Source: Plenodomus lindquistii
Taxonomy: Eukaryota > Ascomycota > Dothideomycetes > Pleosporales > Leptosphaeriaceae
Assembly: GCA_025504975.1 (NCBI GenBank)
Contig: JANUWI010000010.1
Location: forward strand, 1 to 64,000
Direction: 5' to 3'
DNA: 64,000 nt
How positions within the stretch are numbered: the stretch's first letter is position 1; every line of letters starts with the position of its first letter. Both the position numbers and the translations under genes were made by a program. This document shows positions 45,629 to 57,850 of this stretch, one piece after another. The notes beneath the pieces are model-generated. The model saw nothing but the letters and a program-made list of their open reading frames with translations. It was not told where the DNA came from and searched no databases.

Positions 45629-47768
45629 GATTATGGGAGATGCGCGACCGGCAGCCGAGGACTCCAAGGCTATATGCAGACTGCCTGGGCTTGTGCAGCT
45701 CTAGGGGTGTGAGGTTGTGTGTATTGTCTGGAGCAAAGAACTTGCCCTGTTGCGACGATGCGCAGACAAATTTCTGCCACGTCTCACCGCTTCGAAATCT
45801 TGGCGGAAGCGGAGCTCCACCTGCATCCGCACCTCACCTGCATCTTCTCGTCCCAATGTCGGCTTGTTTCATCCAGTGTTGTCAGGGCGGCATGTTGTCG
45901 CCATAGTTGAGCTCAATCCATCCGCTCTCACCCGTGTCCTTATCACCAGCTGGACTGACTTCTGCACTTTTCAACTGCAGCTTGAGCAGCTGCCACAAAT
46001 GCCTTCGCTCACGGCAAGGGCAGCAGCCTGGTGCCATGCGTCCTTTTATAGTACCACTTCAGGCTGAGGATGTCTCTTGTTTGTCTCTTACACTTCCGGG
46101 GGCTGTAGGGAAATAATTATGCGAAGCGGCTGGTCCTGCGCTGCAGTCATTGATGTGTTAAGGACCTTTGGGATGTGCAGCATGGCGGCTCTATTGCTTA
46201 TTGCTTTTCAGAGGCAGGTACTGTATAGTCAGGCTATATGGACTTTTCTCACTCCTCTAGTTTAGCCCATGGCAATGACACTGAGACATGATTTTACCTT
46301 GCTCATTGCTGCTTCACATGCCATTATCAATCGCTCCTTTCCTGCCCATATATTCCGCATGCACAATTCTGCACGATTCGTGCTTGGAAAACATCAAAAA
46401 CCTTCAAACATTTCTCGATTGACAGTTTAGCCAGCTTCTAGTCCAATTCGCGCCCGGCGAGTCTGCGCTCTCAAGCTGCATTCTCGGAGGAAACCAGCAT
46501 ACACACAAAGGCCCGCACCGTCATGTTACGATCCTCAGATTTGTATACGCTATCGCGGACATTGACTTTCCTGCCATCATGAGCAATGCCGACCCTCCGC
46601 TCCACGGACAAGCTGTCGCCGGCGTTGTCAACTCCTGAAACGGCAGGCACAAGACAAGACTCTGGAGTTCGCCAACGCTGCTGCCGAGACCTAGATCCGC
46701 GTTGCAAATAATCACCAAGTTTTATCACGATGATCGATTGTACATCATGACCAATGTCATCGAGCAGCTGCAAATCCTCAGCATCCACCGATGGCGTGCC
46801 GCTATTGTCAAGAAAATGCTTCTCTACATCATCAACAAGACATCGCATTGGACCCGTGGATAGGAGCCTCCTGCCTTAGGCTGGCTCGCGTATAAGGAGC
46901 ACTCTCCTCACCAAAGGCCTCGTCTCAGACGCCATCACCCTTGCCAACCTCGACGTCAGTATCAGCAACTTTCTACAACATATTCTTGGTAGTTCCATTT
47001 CAAAGGTTCAGCAAATAGCACTCTCGCGTGCACACCGGCTCCTATTTACGCCGCCGCCGTCCCTGCTTCCCTTGCTTGAGATGCGCAACACTGGAAGTGA
47101 TGGCCTGCCGGAAGAGAAACAAAGAGGACTGCTCCACCGTGCCGGCCCCCACCAGGAAGCCTGTCGCTTATGGGGAAATCTTACCACCGGCCGAGACCAC
47201 GAACACTCATCATTCACACTGCCTCCATTATCATTTGGCCCTAGGCTCGAGTCGTGGCGCATGAAAGTTGACAGAATCAATCACGCGGGTGTCAGGGTAG
47301 ATTTGAAGCGATTGGATTCAATGATCCTGCATTCTCGTCCGGGTATGGAGGCACCTGATGTCTCAGCGCAATGCTTCTATGACTTTGAAGACTGTGAGGG
47401 GATGGCAATCCTGGATGATATTGACAGGTTCCGGGCCTGGAATTGATTAGTGTCCCGTCGTGTATCTTAATTTATGCCAATTATCAACAGTGATTGGAAT
47501 TGTACTGTTAGATCCTGGCGAACCTGCCGTGCATAGCTGATGGCACTGATGGGGCACTTCACGCCACAGGCTGTGCAAGCCACTAGTGTGCCTTGGCTGC
47601 AGCTGCCTACTCTACACTGTCAGATTGTCAGCTTCGGAGCCTCACTCTATAAAACCCCTCTTTCACCTACCTATTTACTTTTACTTTCTCCCATGGGTTC
47701 AGTCTGCCCGTCTTGATTTACAAGCTGTTTCGTTCAAAGATCACGTCACATCATCTGCGGCATGCGCA
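45629..47768. other. Long intergenic stretch; weak ORFs only
   Basis: Promoter of UTP7, then about 1.8 kb without a clear gene. A minus-strand ORF at 46471-46848 and a plus-strand open frame up to 47446 (ending ILDDIDRFRAWN) look somewhat protein-like but have no ATG-led model, domain or consistent introns. They may be remnants. Confidence 0.4.
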
Positions 47769-49618
47769 ATGACTCGAACCCGATTTTCCACGTTCAGCCT
47801 TGTCACCTCAATCATTCGGTCGATTCGCCATCGCAAAGGAACTACGAGGGACAGGCCTTACAGCTATGAACCGCTTGAATCTTCGCGGCACATACGTTAG
47901 CTCAAACTGCATCCCGGAAAACGCAATGCCCGACCGCGCTGCACTCTAGTACAGGTCGACCTCGATATGAGCCCGTCATATGAAGCCGTATCATATGCCT
48001 GGGGTGATACCAAGGAAAAGAGATCGGTGTTGTGTGACCGGAGGTCCATCAATATCACTGTCAATCTGCTCGATGCGCTTAGCGTCTTTCGACTCCCAAA
48101 TACCGCGAGATACCTTTGGGCAGATGCTATATGCATCAATCAAGGAGACCAAGAAGAGCGCAGCGCACAAGTACAGCTTATGGGCCAAATCTACTCAAAA
48201 GCATCGAAGGTACTTCTCTGGGCCGGGAACCAGGACCCAGATGTGGCTAGAAGCTTATTCGACTACATTACGCACTGCATAACTCCAAGGTACGAGCAAT
48301 TGGTTCAACAGCGCCAATCGAGAGGGCTGCCAGAATTTTCTGAAAATGCCTGGGTTCAGGCCGCGATTGCATTTAGTAGCAATGACCTTCCAGCACCGAC
48401 TTCAATTGTCTCAACTGCTCTAGCTCAATTGCTACGTGTATCAGTCTTTAGCCGAGGCTGGATCATCCAAGAATTTGCACTCGCGCCTTCGTTGGATCTG
48501 TTTTGGGGTCATACACGTGCGCAAATGAAGTCTATCTCGATTGCCGTGTTTATGTTGGTAAGTGCAGGCATGATTGACCTTGATTACTTGAGAGGGTACA
48601 GCGCCACTGGGTTTCATGCCTTCGTTGGTCTGAACTTATCGCGTGATTTTGCTGCAACTGGTAGGCGATGGGGGTTCTTGAGCATTCTTCAGAGCGCTCG
48701 TTATTCTAAGTTCTCGGATGAAAGAGACAGGATCTACGGATTATTGGGGTTGCCTTGTCAGGAGTGTGAGATCGGGGAGCTTTTTATCCTGCCAGATTAC
48801 AAACTCGACATGCTCGCAATCAGTATGCAGGTAACGGAACGGTTTCTGGTCCAGAAAAAGGACTTGAACGTACTCACTTGTATCGACCACAAAGGTGAAT
48901 TCGACAAGGAGCGGCCATCTTGGGTGCCAGATTGGGAAGAGTGGGATGGGATTGGTTCCTGGCATTATCTGGCTTCACCCAAGGAAACGAACTTTGCGCC
49001 ATCAGCAGGCATGAGCCTGGCGCAAAGCCGTATTTGTCGATACGGGGTACACGCATCGACATGACAGTTGCTATCAGAGATACGTGGGTGCTATCATCGC
49101 CCCATGCCACTATACAATCTGTATTACGCGATGTTCGTGAGCACAGCGAATTGGTGGATCTTGGGTATGCAGCTACTTTGGGACAGGGTATTGCTGCTCG
49201 CTTCATCATCAATGGTCGGATGAGAAGAGATGAAGAGGAAATCCAGGAAAGAGCGTTACGCGCCTACTTAAAGCATGATCTCAAGAAAGATGCCTTCCCT
49301 TCGGTTCTTTTCAGATACGATGATGTTCCGTCTGATCACGTGCTAGCTGGGTTCTTTAGCGACCGTATCCGCTACGCGGATGGAAAGAAGTTCTTCTGGA
49401 CCAGGCAAGGAATGCTAGGAGTCGGTCCTGCAATTGTCGCAAAAGGCGATGTTCTTGTGGCGCTCTTTAGCAAAGAGAGTCGTCTTTTCATTCTACGACC
49501 TGTCGGAGATCTATGGAGATTCGTAGGAACTTGCTACGTCCACAAGCTCAGGGATGGGAAATTCCTCGACCGGTGGAAGGAATCTGGAGAGCCAGCAGAA
49601 GACTTCATCATATACTGA
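47769..49618 (+). pseudogene. HET-domain (heterokaryon incompatibility) pseudogene
   Basis: HET proteins set off cell death when incompatible hyphae fuse. The frame starts at 47769 (MTRTRFSTFSLVTSIIRSIR) and the domain is recognisable: YSYEPLESSRHIR, SYEAVSYAWGD, RYLWADAICINQGD, then QVQLMGQIYSKASKVLLWAG and SRGWIIQEFALA. Two lesions are visible. TAG at 47898-47900 sits in frame between RHIR and LKLHPGK. Near 49005-49013 the reading frame shifts by one base: ETNFAPSAG is followed in another frame by EPGAKPYLSIRGTRIDM, which runs to 49618. Neither looks like an intron. An internal start at 47967 would keep most of the domain but not the C-terminal half. The gene is probably dead, as is common for HET loci. 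Confidence 0.8.
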
Positions 49619-50569
49619 GATGTAGTCTTCGCAGGGTACGAAAGCATGTCAAACCCAGCCGGTAGATCCACTAGTGTATTCTAAGGAATACTAGATGTAT
49701 CATGTGTGAGTTTGGGGTAGCGCTGTTGGAGGATCGCTGTATTGGCTTCGTCTTCATCGTCGAGGCTGTTCATCGTCGGATGCATCCTCCGTGGGGCTGA
49801 GGCGATCGGAGAGACGCTAGCTTTCAAACAGGCAAAGCGCCGGATGTCCGCTAGCCTTCAAAGTTGTCATCCGGGCCGAGCAACGTTGCGTTGCTGCCTC
49901 CCATCATCCACTATCATGCCGACTGCGCCTGTACAGGCCATACATACTTCAGGCATTCCAGCAGCCAAGCCGCAATGCTGCCTGGATATCCCATTCCAAG
50001 CCATGCACTGCCCACACGCGCAGGCTTCAGCCTCTCAACACAAGCATCAGGCGTGCTGCCGTGCAGTTGTCACCTAGAGGAACACATTGATGCGACATAA
50101 GTATGCGTGTACTTCCCATGCAGGTACTTACTGCTGTGTGCATACACATGCGAACAACAGAAACGACTCGGCACTTGCAGCATGCGACCACTCAAACGCG
50201 GTCGGAGAGAGCCGCTGGAGCTAGAAAGAGCCCACAAAAGGTCACGCGGGGATCTGCACCAGCAATCTTCCGCGATCGACGTCGCCCAAGTCTTCTGGAA
50301 ACCATCTAGCACGGACACAAGACCCGAAACCGAAGTCCAGGCCGACGCGTCAACATGCTGCGCGCACAGAGAAGCAGCCTTGTGCTGTCTCACACAAGTC
50401 AAATGCTGTGCTTGTGCAGACCTGCGATCTCAGTCCATCGGCTATTCATTGTATATCGATGGCATAGGCGTTCGGAATCAAGGCCAACGTTGGCGGCATT
50501 ACTGCCCTGGCTGCAGGGGTGCGCTCTGATGCTCAATTTTTGAGTTTAGACATTGCTAATTAGCGCGTA

Positions 50570-50944
50570 GTGTACTGGGAGATTCAGGCTAAGCAGCATC
50601 TCAAACATCGCCCCTATGCCATTCAAGTCACCTGCGGAGGCCAGAGTTTCGACATCGTCCGCTCAGATTGTTCGACCCTCCGCGACTTGAAGACGGAGGT
50701 GGCACGGCGTATGCGGTGCGAACCTTATCAGCTGAAGTTCGTAGCAAGCGATGTCGACTGGGACCTTCAGATACAACCTTTCCAGATGCACCACGATACT
50801 GATCTAATCGCACATGCTCGACACATACACCTTCGTTCTGTGGCAAATGAACCATCGATCGCTGAAGACGATGCCATGGAAGGTATAACGTTTGGTGGTC
50901 GCAATCCAAGCAAAGTTGGATTAGGCTTCACACTCAGCGATTAA
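50570..50944 (+). CDS. Possible exon with ubiquitin-like character
   Basis: An open frame of 124 codons whose beginning lacks an ATG, so it would need an upstream exon. The text IQVTCGGQSFDIVRSDCSTL and LKTEVARRMRCEPYQLKFV has the pattern of a beta-grasp (ubiquitin-like) domain: a first strand, an acidic loop, a helix with LK..VA, then a strand. The end (ITFGGRNPSKVGLGFTLSD) is unfamiliar. It could be an exon of an unrecognised gene or a remnant. Confidence 0.3.
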   Translation: MYWEIQAKQHLKHRPYAIQVTCGGQSFDIVRSDCSTLRDLKTEVARRMRCEPYQLKFVASDVDWDLQIQPFQMHHDTDLIAHARHIHLRSVANEPSIAEDDAMEGITFGGRNPSKVGLGFTLSD

Positions 50945-52410
50945 AGTGCAAATTTTGGCGTCAGAGAGCATGTCGGAGACACTGCAGATGTCCAGTCGAA
51001 GGAGGGGCATGTAAAATCTCCGGGGCGGGCACCAAATCGTCCAGATGCGCCTTATCGTCGCGACACACCACAACCTACAAGAATCGATGGGCATGGGTTT
51101 CTGTCGCACTGGTAGTGTGTTACACGACAACTTTGTAGTTCGGCAAGCGACGACTTGTCTCACATTGGTTCGTCGTTTTCTTTCGGAGTAATGACACATC
51201 TTTCGAACTAGAATTGTGCGAGGCTCGAGGACTAGTTGGCGACACCCTCCCCTTGAGTGACGCACATAACACAGCATGGCCAGGCGGATCATTCGGAACG
51301 AGTCATGTGGTTGGGCTCTTTCAAGTGAATCAACATAGGCGGAAATCCGTGCTGATTCAGAGGCACGGATTTGAACGAAGCTGGGTTACTGATTCGAGAC
51401 GAGTTTCAGCCTTCGGCAATTTGAAGCTTACGAGTTCAGAGTAGATTCTTCGGTCCTCGCCGCTCACCACGCAAGCTGATAAAAAGCCGGCACCCTTTGG
51501 TGGCGACGAATAATCTCGCCAGATCTGCTCAGCTGCACAAGATCAAACCAACCAGCATGTTGGCTTCCGCATTGACTTTGCCAGTTTGTCGGGCCTAACG
51601 GCCGTGATTCGCCAGCTCGCCTCATAGCGATCAGAGCTTCTCGGAACGCATCACCACATGATGACCATGAGAGAATCCTTACTACCACTTGCACCCAATA
51701 AACAGTTCAATCGAGGTCACAGTGCGGTGAGCCAAGCTGGTAGACTAGATTCTCAGACCGCTGCTGTGTCCGGCGAGCCGAATAATCGGATGTTTGTGCG
51801 CCACAACAAAGCTTCTTTCCCCGTAACCACATTGCAACTTACACCATCAAAAGCATCATACGACATATCTGATCGCGGATGATGACTGATCTCGAAGCTC
51901 ACATCGTTACACGCCTACTACATAGACTGTAGATCACCTACACCGCGTCCATTATGATCACGTCTCCGTCTCCATTTGACCATGAACAAAGAACACGACG
52001 TTCGACGTCACGGACGCTCGTACCACTATACCCTGCCACATAAGCTACGATGCATGGACGTTGAGCTAAACGCAAAATAGTGAAATGCGGCGGAGAAGAG
52101 CGGAATTGGGCTGTCAGATTCTCGGCGGCACCATAACGTCTGTTCTTTTCTCCCTTCTACAAACCTCTTCGACTGTCGCGTAATTTTACAAGGACTCTTG
52201 ACAAAGATTATCTTGTTTCTCAATCTTGTTTTACGATTTGTAGCTGGTAAACCTTTCGCGATGTCGCATTGAAACGACTGAAACGCGACTAACTTGACAG
52301 CCTTTGACGTTAAAGACATTAGAGAAGTATCTTTCTCCATAGCAGAAACAAGTTCAGTTGTCGCTATCGCTGAGAGCACAAGGCTGACAGTTCTTCACCG
52401 CTATCGGTGA

Positions 52411-52456
52411 CATCAGTGTTCTTGGACGTCTGCCATCAGTGTTCTTGGACGTCTGC
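52411..52456 (+). repeat. Tandem duplication, 23 bp x 2
   Basis: A 23-bp unit beginning CATCAGTG and ending CGTCTGC occurs twice without a gap (52411-52433 and 52434-52456), identical in both copies. It lies in non-coding DNA 300 bases before a gene. Probably a replication slip. Confidence 0.85.
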
Positions 52457-52762
52457 AACGTTAGGATCCCTCGTTCTCAGGTCTAGAGCGTCTCCGTCAA
52501 CTCAAGATAGTGTTCAGAATCGTACGAAAGATTAAACACACCTAACCTTTCACGCCGTCGAGGCTTTGACATGCGGCGGATCGGGCCGTGAAAGTGGCAG
52601 GCTCGGAGGAGGGCAGTGACGGGATTGGGGATGATGCTGGAGGTCACAACTTGAACATCTACTTAAGCCAGGACTCATCTCAACCTACTCCCAGGTATGT
52701 ACATTAGACTCTGAATCCCTCAGCGAACTCCACCCATCTGACTTCACATCAGCGCGCAGAGA

Positions 52763-53431
52763 ATGCTACCGCCCCCACCCAAACCCCACTGCGCTTTTGG
52801 AAGCTCCTGCCCTTCATGTCCTGGGGGCCAAGAGAAAGGACCGGAATTATGTTCATGGTGTAAGAACACGAGTTTTGACGCTTTGTACAGCCTGGCCAGA
52901 ACTCAGCCAGACGCTCGGCAGCTGAAGCGTGTCATTGATGCTTATATGCATCAACTTGAGGGAGACAACTACGAGCGCATGAGAAAAGGCTGGGCATACC
53001 TTTGCGCCTGCAAAGATATCAGATATCGATTCCAAAGCTGGCGTCGAGACTTCAACCCCATGGACCATCGCCTTTGTGGGACAGTGCGGCATCGTGGTCA
53101 GTTATGTGCACGATGCTATCAGAAGGCACAGGAGCAACGTTGCGCCTGGCTTGCAGAGTTTGACGGCGACCGATTTGGATTCCCGTGTGTGTTCGAGGAC
53201 CCGAGCATGAGGCGACCAGCTGATGTCAATTGGAGAGTGGGACCACTGGATGCAGGAGGGCATGCGGACCCAGGATGGGAGAAGGACCCGCGAAAACACG
53301 GCCGGTGTGATAGAGCGACTCGCAAGCATCAATTATGTCAGAAGTGCTATGATCGCATTTGTGAGATCAGGGGCTTTGGAAGATATTTCGATACTGAATG
53401 GGGGATACTACGGGAAGGGTACAGAAGATGA
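52763..53431 (+). CDS. Cys-rich protein with a repeated zinc-binding-like module
   Basis: A single-exon ORF of 222 residues, start MLPPPPKPHCAFGSSC. The N-terminus has closely spaced Cys (SCPSCPGG, ELCSWC). A module appears twice: RLCGTVRHRGQLCARCYQKA near 103 and GRCDRATRKHQLCQKCYDRI near 188, sharing C, a basic run, QLC and CY. The spacing suggests zinc binding. No enzyme motif, signal peptide or membrane segment is visible. I do not recognise the family; a nucleic-acid or protein-binding role would be a guess. Confidence 0.6.
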   Translation: MLPPPPKPHCAFGSSCPSCPGGQEKGPELCSWCKNTSFDALYSLARTQPDARQLKRVIDAYMHQLEGDNYERMRKGWAYLCACKDIRYRFQSWRRDFNPMDHRLCGTVRHRGQLCARCYQKAQEQRCAWLAEFDGDRFGFPCVFEDPSMRRPADVNWRVGPLDAGGHADPGWEKDPRKHGRCDRATRKHQLCQKCYDRICEIRGFGRYFDTEWGILREGYRR

Positions 53432-53537
53432 AGATACAATGTCTACCACGAATCTCGGTTGGAAGCACGCCGCCACCCATGATCCAGCGCCGGAAACAAT
53501 CTTTGATCTTGCGATCTGGAAACCACCAGGCTTCCAC

Positions 53538-54104
53538 CTAGTGAGCAGAACTACAGGAAACGCTGTCAGCTACCCGAATACCACTCGCGCATCTGGGACT
53601 TACTCCACACCAATCACATCGCTGGCAGAAACCTTCTGGTTTTAGCAGTACCTCGAACATCCGTTCTTCGATATTCTTCCATCTCCCATCTTCGAGCGAA
53701 ATTTCGGCCCATCTCCGCTTCTCGAGATCCATAAATACACTCAACGTGGCGGCCATGAGTGCTTCAAAAGTCACGGACAGAATTCCCTTATCCCAGTCAT
53801 CTCGGCTTCTGATCCAGGTTTCCCTGTTGAGGCCATCATCCCACCAAAAACCAGTGAGTCGCGCGATGACTTTGGTGTTGGCAATCTTCTCGGCATCTCT
53901 TAGACGGACAAGAAACAGTGAAGAGCCATGGCGATGGAGTGCGAGTTTGCCTGCAAGAGTGGGCATGGTGAATGTCGTCAGTGGTCTGGCGGGGGCCTTT
54001 TTACTTCCGCCGTTGTCATCGACGGAAAATGCAATCCCGAATAAGATTATAAAAGCGTTAAAGAGCGCGGCAACGAGGTACACGACTAAGTGTGCGCAAA
54101 ACAT
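53538..54104 (-). CDS. Hypothetical protein with N-terminal membrane anchor
   Basis: An ORF of 188 residues with an ATG at 54104. The first 27 residues (MFCAHLVVYLVAALFNAFII and on) form a signal anchor or signal peptide. The rest is soluble and Trp-rich (TGFWWDDGLNRETWIRSRDD, DLEKRRWAEISLEDGRW). Four Cys lie in the last 30 residues. No known domain. Its 3' end is about 100 bases from that of the convergent Cys-rich gene. Confidence 0.5.
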   Translation of the reverse strand: MFCAHLVVYLVAALFNAFIILFGIAFSVDDNGGSKKAPARPLTTFTMPTLAGKLALHRHGSSLFLVRLRDAEKIANTKVIARLTGFWWDDGLNRETWIRSRDDWDKGILSVTFEALMAATLSVFMDLEKRRWAEISLEDGRWKNIEERMFEVLLKPEGFCQRCDWCGVSPRCASGIRVADSVSCSSAH

Positions 54105-54397
54105 TGTGCTGGGGTGTCAAGCTGTACAGTCGCGACTGATGGGCTGTCTAAGTGACAGATCTTATATCAGAGTTCAAGAATTGTGCGACTTGTGAGTCGC
54201 AAACTCAGGATTGGCGCGGCTAGTCATTGAACGGTGCAAAATCAGCCTCGCGAGTTCGACAAAGAGTACAATTCGACCTTGTGGTTGTACAGACTTCTAT
54301 GGCATTACTATGTGGATCCTCACCGGTTTCCTCCCTTGCATTTTTGGACATTGTGTAGCCTGCGCCTTTATCGAGAAAGCCTGACCATACATTACGA

Positions 54398-55340
54398 TTA
54401 CCAGATCGCCACAGCCAGCAAGGAAAACAGCATCCAGGCACCGCCAACAAGCGTTTTCGAGCCAGCATTTGTAGTCTGCTCCGCGGGTCCGGAGCTCGAT
54501 GTCGGAGAGCCCGATGGTTGATTAGTGGCAAGATCAACGGTTGATGTAATTGTCGAAGGACCAGCAAAACCAGGCGCACCCGTGGGGTTTTCAGACGATC
54601 CATCGTCGTCGCCTGGGCTGCCTCCCACCGCGGATGTTGTTGGAACCGTCGCGTTACCGGATGGCACGATACCAGCGATGCTGGAAGTCACCAGCGTCGG
54701 CGTCGCGGTACTGATTCCAGCAGCCACACTTGAAGCCGCCGCTGTGCTTCCTGCAGCCACCGAACTCGATGCCACAGCTGTAGTCCCAGCAGTAACCGTA
54801 CTCGAAGCCACCGCCGACGTTCCCGCAGCCGACGTCCCTGCAGCCACCGTACTCGATCTCCCTGGCCTAGGCGACGCCAAAGAAGCAGGCAAGCTATTCG
54901 GCGCCTCTCCGTTCCCACAATCCGCCTGGCCCCCCAACTTGACCACCATTCCCAACCCCGCACTCGGATCCGGCAACCCATTATCATCCTGGAACTTCTT
55001 CACATCGAACGGCTCACCCTCACCCGGCAACTGCAATTCCGTAATCTCCTTGCGGCCCGGGTTCGTGTACATGAGAAACGAGTACTGTCTGTTATCTCCT
55101 GTTTCGCCAAAGGAGCCAGGGGCCTTGTAGGCTTGTAGCGCCTCAGAGTCGGTGGCGATGTTTGTGATGTCGAAGTTGTTTTTGAAGTTTGCGCGGGCGT
55201 AGTGTAGTGTGCGGGTTGAACAGGTGGTGTCGATGAGGAGGATGGTGTAGAGGGTTGTGGGGGATATGCCGGTGCTGTCGCCGAGGGCGAAGGTGGGTTC
55301 TTGGGAGACGGCTGGAATTGTGTGTTAGTGTGGGAATAGG

Positions 55341-55376
<36 letters not shown>

Positions 55377-55571
55377 GGTGGGGTTACCATCTTTCTCAAA
55401 GGCGGTGCCGTCCTGGAAACCGTTTACGGCGTTGTCGTCGTACGAGGCTTGGACTTGGATGTCCTCGTCGAAGCCGGATGAAATCTCAGCGGGTACAATT
55501 CTGGACACTCGTTGCGCGGTCGCAACGGCCAATGTAGCAGCGCTCAATACCACATTCCGGAAGTGCACCAT
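54398..55571 (-). CDS. PEBP-like secreted protein, probably GPI-anchored
   Basis: Two exons (55571-55388 and 55311-54398). Signal peptide MVHFRNVVLSAATLAVATAQ. The folded part matches fungal phosphatidylethanolamine-binding-like proteins: DIQVQASYDDNAVNGFQDG, FALGDSTGISPTTLYTILLI, DTTCSTRTLHYARANFKNN, and GDNRQYSFLMYTNPGRKEIT. A Ser/Thr/Ala-rich stretch of about 150 residues with repeated AGTSA and VAAG units follows, then a hydrophobic tail (GGAWMLFSLLAVAIW) that fits GPI attachment. It is likely on the cell surface. The intron carries a 14-unit GA/TC microsatellite. Confidence 0.75.
55345..55372 (+). repeat. (AG)14 microsatellite in an intron
   Basis: Fourteen perfect AG units on the plus strand lie inside the intron of the PEBP-like gene. 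On the coding strand this is a pyrimidine (TC) run. Length variation could affect splicing, but nothing shows that. Confidence 0.95.
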
Positions 55572-56740
55572 TGTTGAATAGATTCTCGTGCGCTAAGGGT
55601 GGTAGTGGAATTATACAATAATGTTTAGTTGGTGGAATATAACCAAAGAAAGAATAGAAGCAAAAAATCGGGTCCAGCCTCATGTATCTCAGGAACGAAT
55701 AATGCAAAAGCTCAAAAGTTTGGTGGGAGTGAGATGGCCGCTATAACAACAGTCGCCTTACCACCCCAGGCTCTTTATACAACACTCACATTGACACACA
55801 CATATATTACCCCATCTCACCCCATCCCCTTCCAAGCCGTGCCACGACTCTCGGCCCCAAACGCTCCCAAGCCGCCGCATCCCAGCATCTCCGCCATGAA
55901 AATAGAGCCAGAACCACGATCGCCCATTGGCGTCCAAACGGGAAGCGCAAGAGACTGGGGGGTGGTCAGGTTGTGAGTGGGTGGGGTTGGGGTGCTTGTC
56001 GGCCGTTTTGGGTTTCAGAAGGTGGGCGTGGTGTTTCGGAAGAGGGAGGTGCCGGGCGCGTGGAAACGTGAGGATGAGTTTCTTTTGTGAAGAGTTTGAG
56101 TGGCAGTGACAGTGCCAAGTGGGAGGGTGTATGTTTAGTATCTTGGTCTTGGGGGTTGGTGGAGAGGTGCTTTGGGGAATTGCGTGCGAGGACTTGACTT
56201 GGTGTTGCGTTGGGTGGACAGGTTTTGGGCACTGGTGGTGGCTGGGACGAAGACATGGCATCGAGGCTGTCTTTGATTACATGTGCAAATTTAGCAAGTG
56301 TGTTGGGATAAAACAGACCGCTTCTATTATCCAATCTACATCTGTCGTCAGGAGCGCATCGCTCGTGAAGGTGGCTCAAACGTGGAGCGAGTGGTGGCGC
56401 AAGTCTACACAACACCACGCAACATGAAGACATGCAAAATTACAGCACCAAACGTCCGTGGTTAATGCAGCCAATGCAAATGACAGCTGTGCATGACATG
56501 TCAAGGTAGCGTAGCGGTCGCCTTGTCGTGATGAAGTTGGTGAGTGCACTATGTATGTGTGTGCGTGTGTGTACTGTGTTGGTGTGTTGCAGGGATGCGC
56601 GTCTAGAGAATATCACGTGCAGCGCTAGCCCTGCCAAGCAACCACGCTCGCTTAGGGATTTTGGAAGCACCACGCATTTTCGGGCTGGCTTGACAACCTC
56701 GAGATTCCATCACCTCCGTCAACCCACCACAACCGCCAAA
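55572..56740. other. Intergenic, nothing supported
   Basis: Promoters of the PEBP-like gene and of eL43, which are divergent. The ORFs in 55750-56430 are overlapping shadows in GC-skewed sequence. Confidence 0.5.
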
Positions 56741-57223
56741 ATGACCAAGCGTACGCCCGCCCATGCCTCTCTCTCCTCGCCTGCGACCCCGTTATTGATT
56801 GTCATGTGTAGGCACAAAGAAGGTCGGAATCACCGGAAAGTACGGTACCCGTTACGGTGCCTCGCTCCGTAAGCAGGTCAAGAAGATGGAGGTGCGCATT
56901 CCTTTATAAAAAGCCGTGAGAGTGCATCGCTCACACACGTACACACAGATCACACAGCACGCCCGCTACGTCTGCCAATTCTGCGGAAAGAATGCCGTCA
57001 AGCGCACCGCCGTTGGCATCTGGAACTGCCGGTCCTGCCGCAAGGTCACTGCTGGAGGAGCCTACACCGTCTCGTAAGACTCCCGTCATCATCATCCGCC
57101 CGAGGAGATTGATCGCGACAAGTCTACCACACGAACTGCACTAACAAGACCCCCCGCAGAACCCCCGCTGCCGCCGCCACAAGGTCAACGATCCGTCGTC
57201 TCCGCGAGATTGCTGAGGTTTAA
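56741..57223 (+). CDS. RPL43: 60S ribosomal protein eL43 (L37a)
   Basis: Zinc-binding protein of the large ribosomal subunit. Four exons: 56741-56750, 56812-56891, 56949-57073 and 57160-57223, totalling 93 codons (92 residues), the family's usual length. It reads MTKRTKKVGITGKYGTRYGA, then ARYVCQFCGKNAVKRTAVGI and WNCRSCRKVTAGGAYT. The four zinc-binding Cys are in CQFC and CRSC. The first exon has only ten bases, and introns crowd the start, as is common for fungal ribosomal genes. Confidence 0.97.
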
Positions 57224-57850
57224 GGGAACATTGGGCACTGGGAAGGAGGAGTTTTCGAGCGTGTTTCTCCGGCATCGGCAGCCATTATCCGAATTGCAAT
57301 GGCTCTCTAGCAGCTTTTCGGACGCCGGTCCTGTAACGATCATGGGTTTATCAGGATTCTTCACAAAACAATGGCACCTTCATGACCAATCAAACAAATC
57401 TCCAAGCTTCCATGGTCTAACAGTGAGGTTTCATGCAACTCGGCACGGCCAGTTCACAGTACGACAATGCTCAAGAAGTTGGATTGGCTTCCGATGTTGC
57501 CTCGTCATATAAGCATCGTAATGGTGAATCGTCTTCAGTTCTTTTTACCTGTGTTCTTTCAGTCGCCTGATCAGCTCCCGTGGACAGAAGCAACAAACGC
57601 CGCGCACCGATCAGTCTAATACAATGCGCATGAGGTGATCGGAATGCACTGGGACGTTGTGGCAGCCTACAAAAGCCACTATTGAAGCAGCACTGACGAT
57701 ACCTCATATTAGATACCATCGGCAATCTTGTCGACCATGGCCGATCTTGTCAGTGAGCTTGTTTGACACCTTGAATGCTCTAGAGAAATGAGTACCTCTA
57801 ACACTCCAGATTTCCTCATCTCACAGCACTGCGACTCTCACCGCTCTTGA
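57224..57850. other. Intergenic, nothing supported
   Basis: 3' region of eL43 and sequence before the open frame starting at 57851. Only short ORFs. Confidence 0.45.

Larger units (their letters stand above)
49619..52762. other. Long intergenic stretch with two minor items
   Basis: About 3.1 kb without a complete gene. It holds the open frame at 50570-50944 and the 23-bp tandem duplication at 52411-52456, listed separately. Other ORFs are short and overlapping. Confidence 0.5.

Noticed and set aside
55927..56427. Plus-strand ORFs rich in Gly and Trp and their minus-strand mirror
   Set aside because: They are mirror images caused by strong G/C strand skew. No introns or family features.
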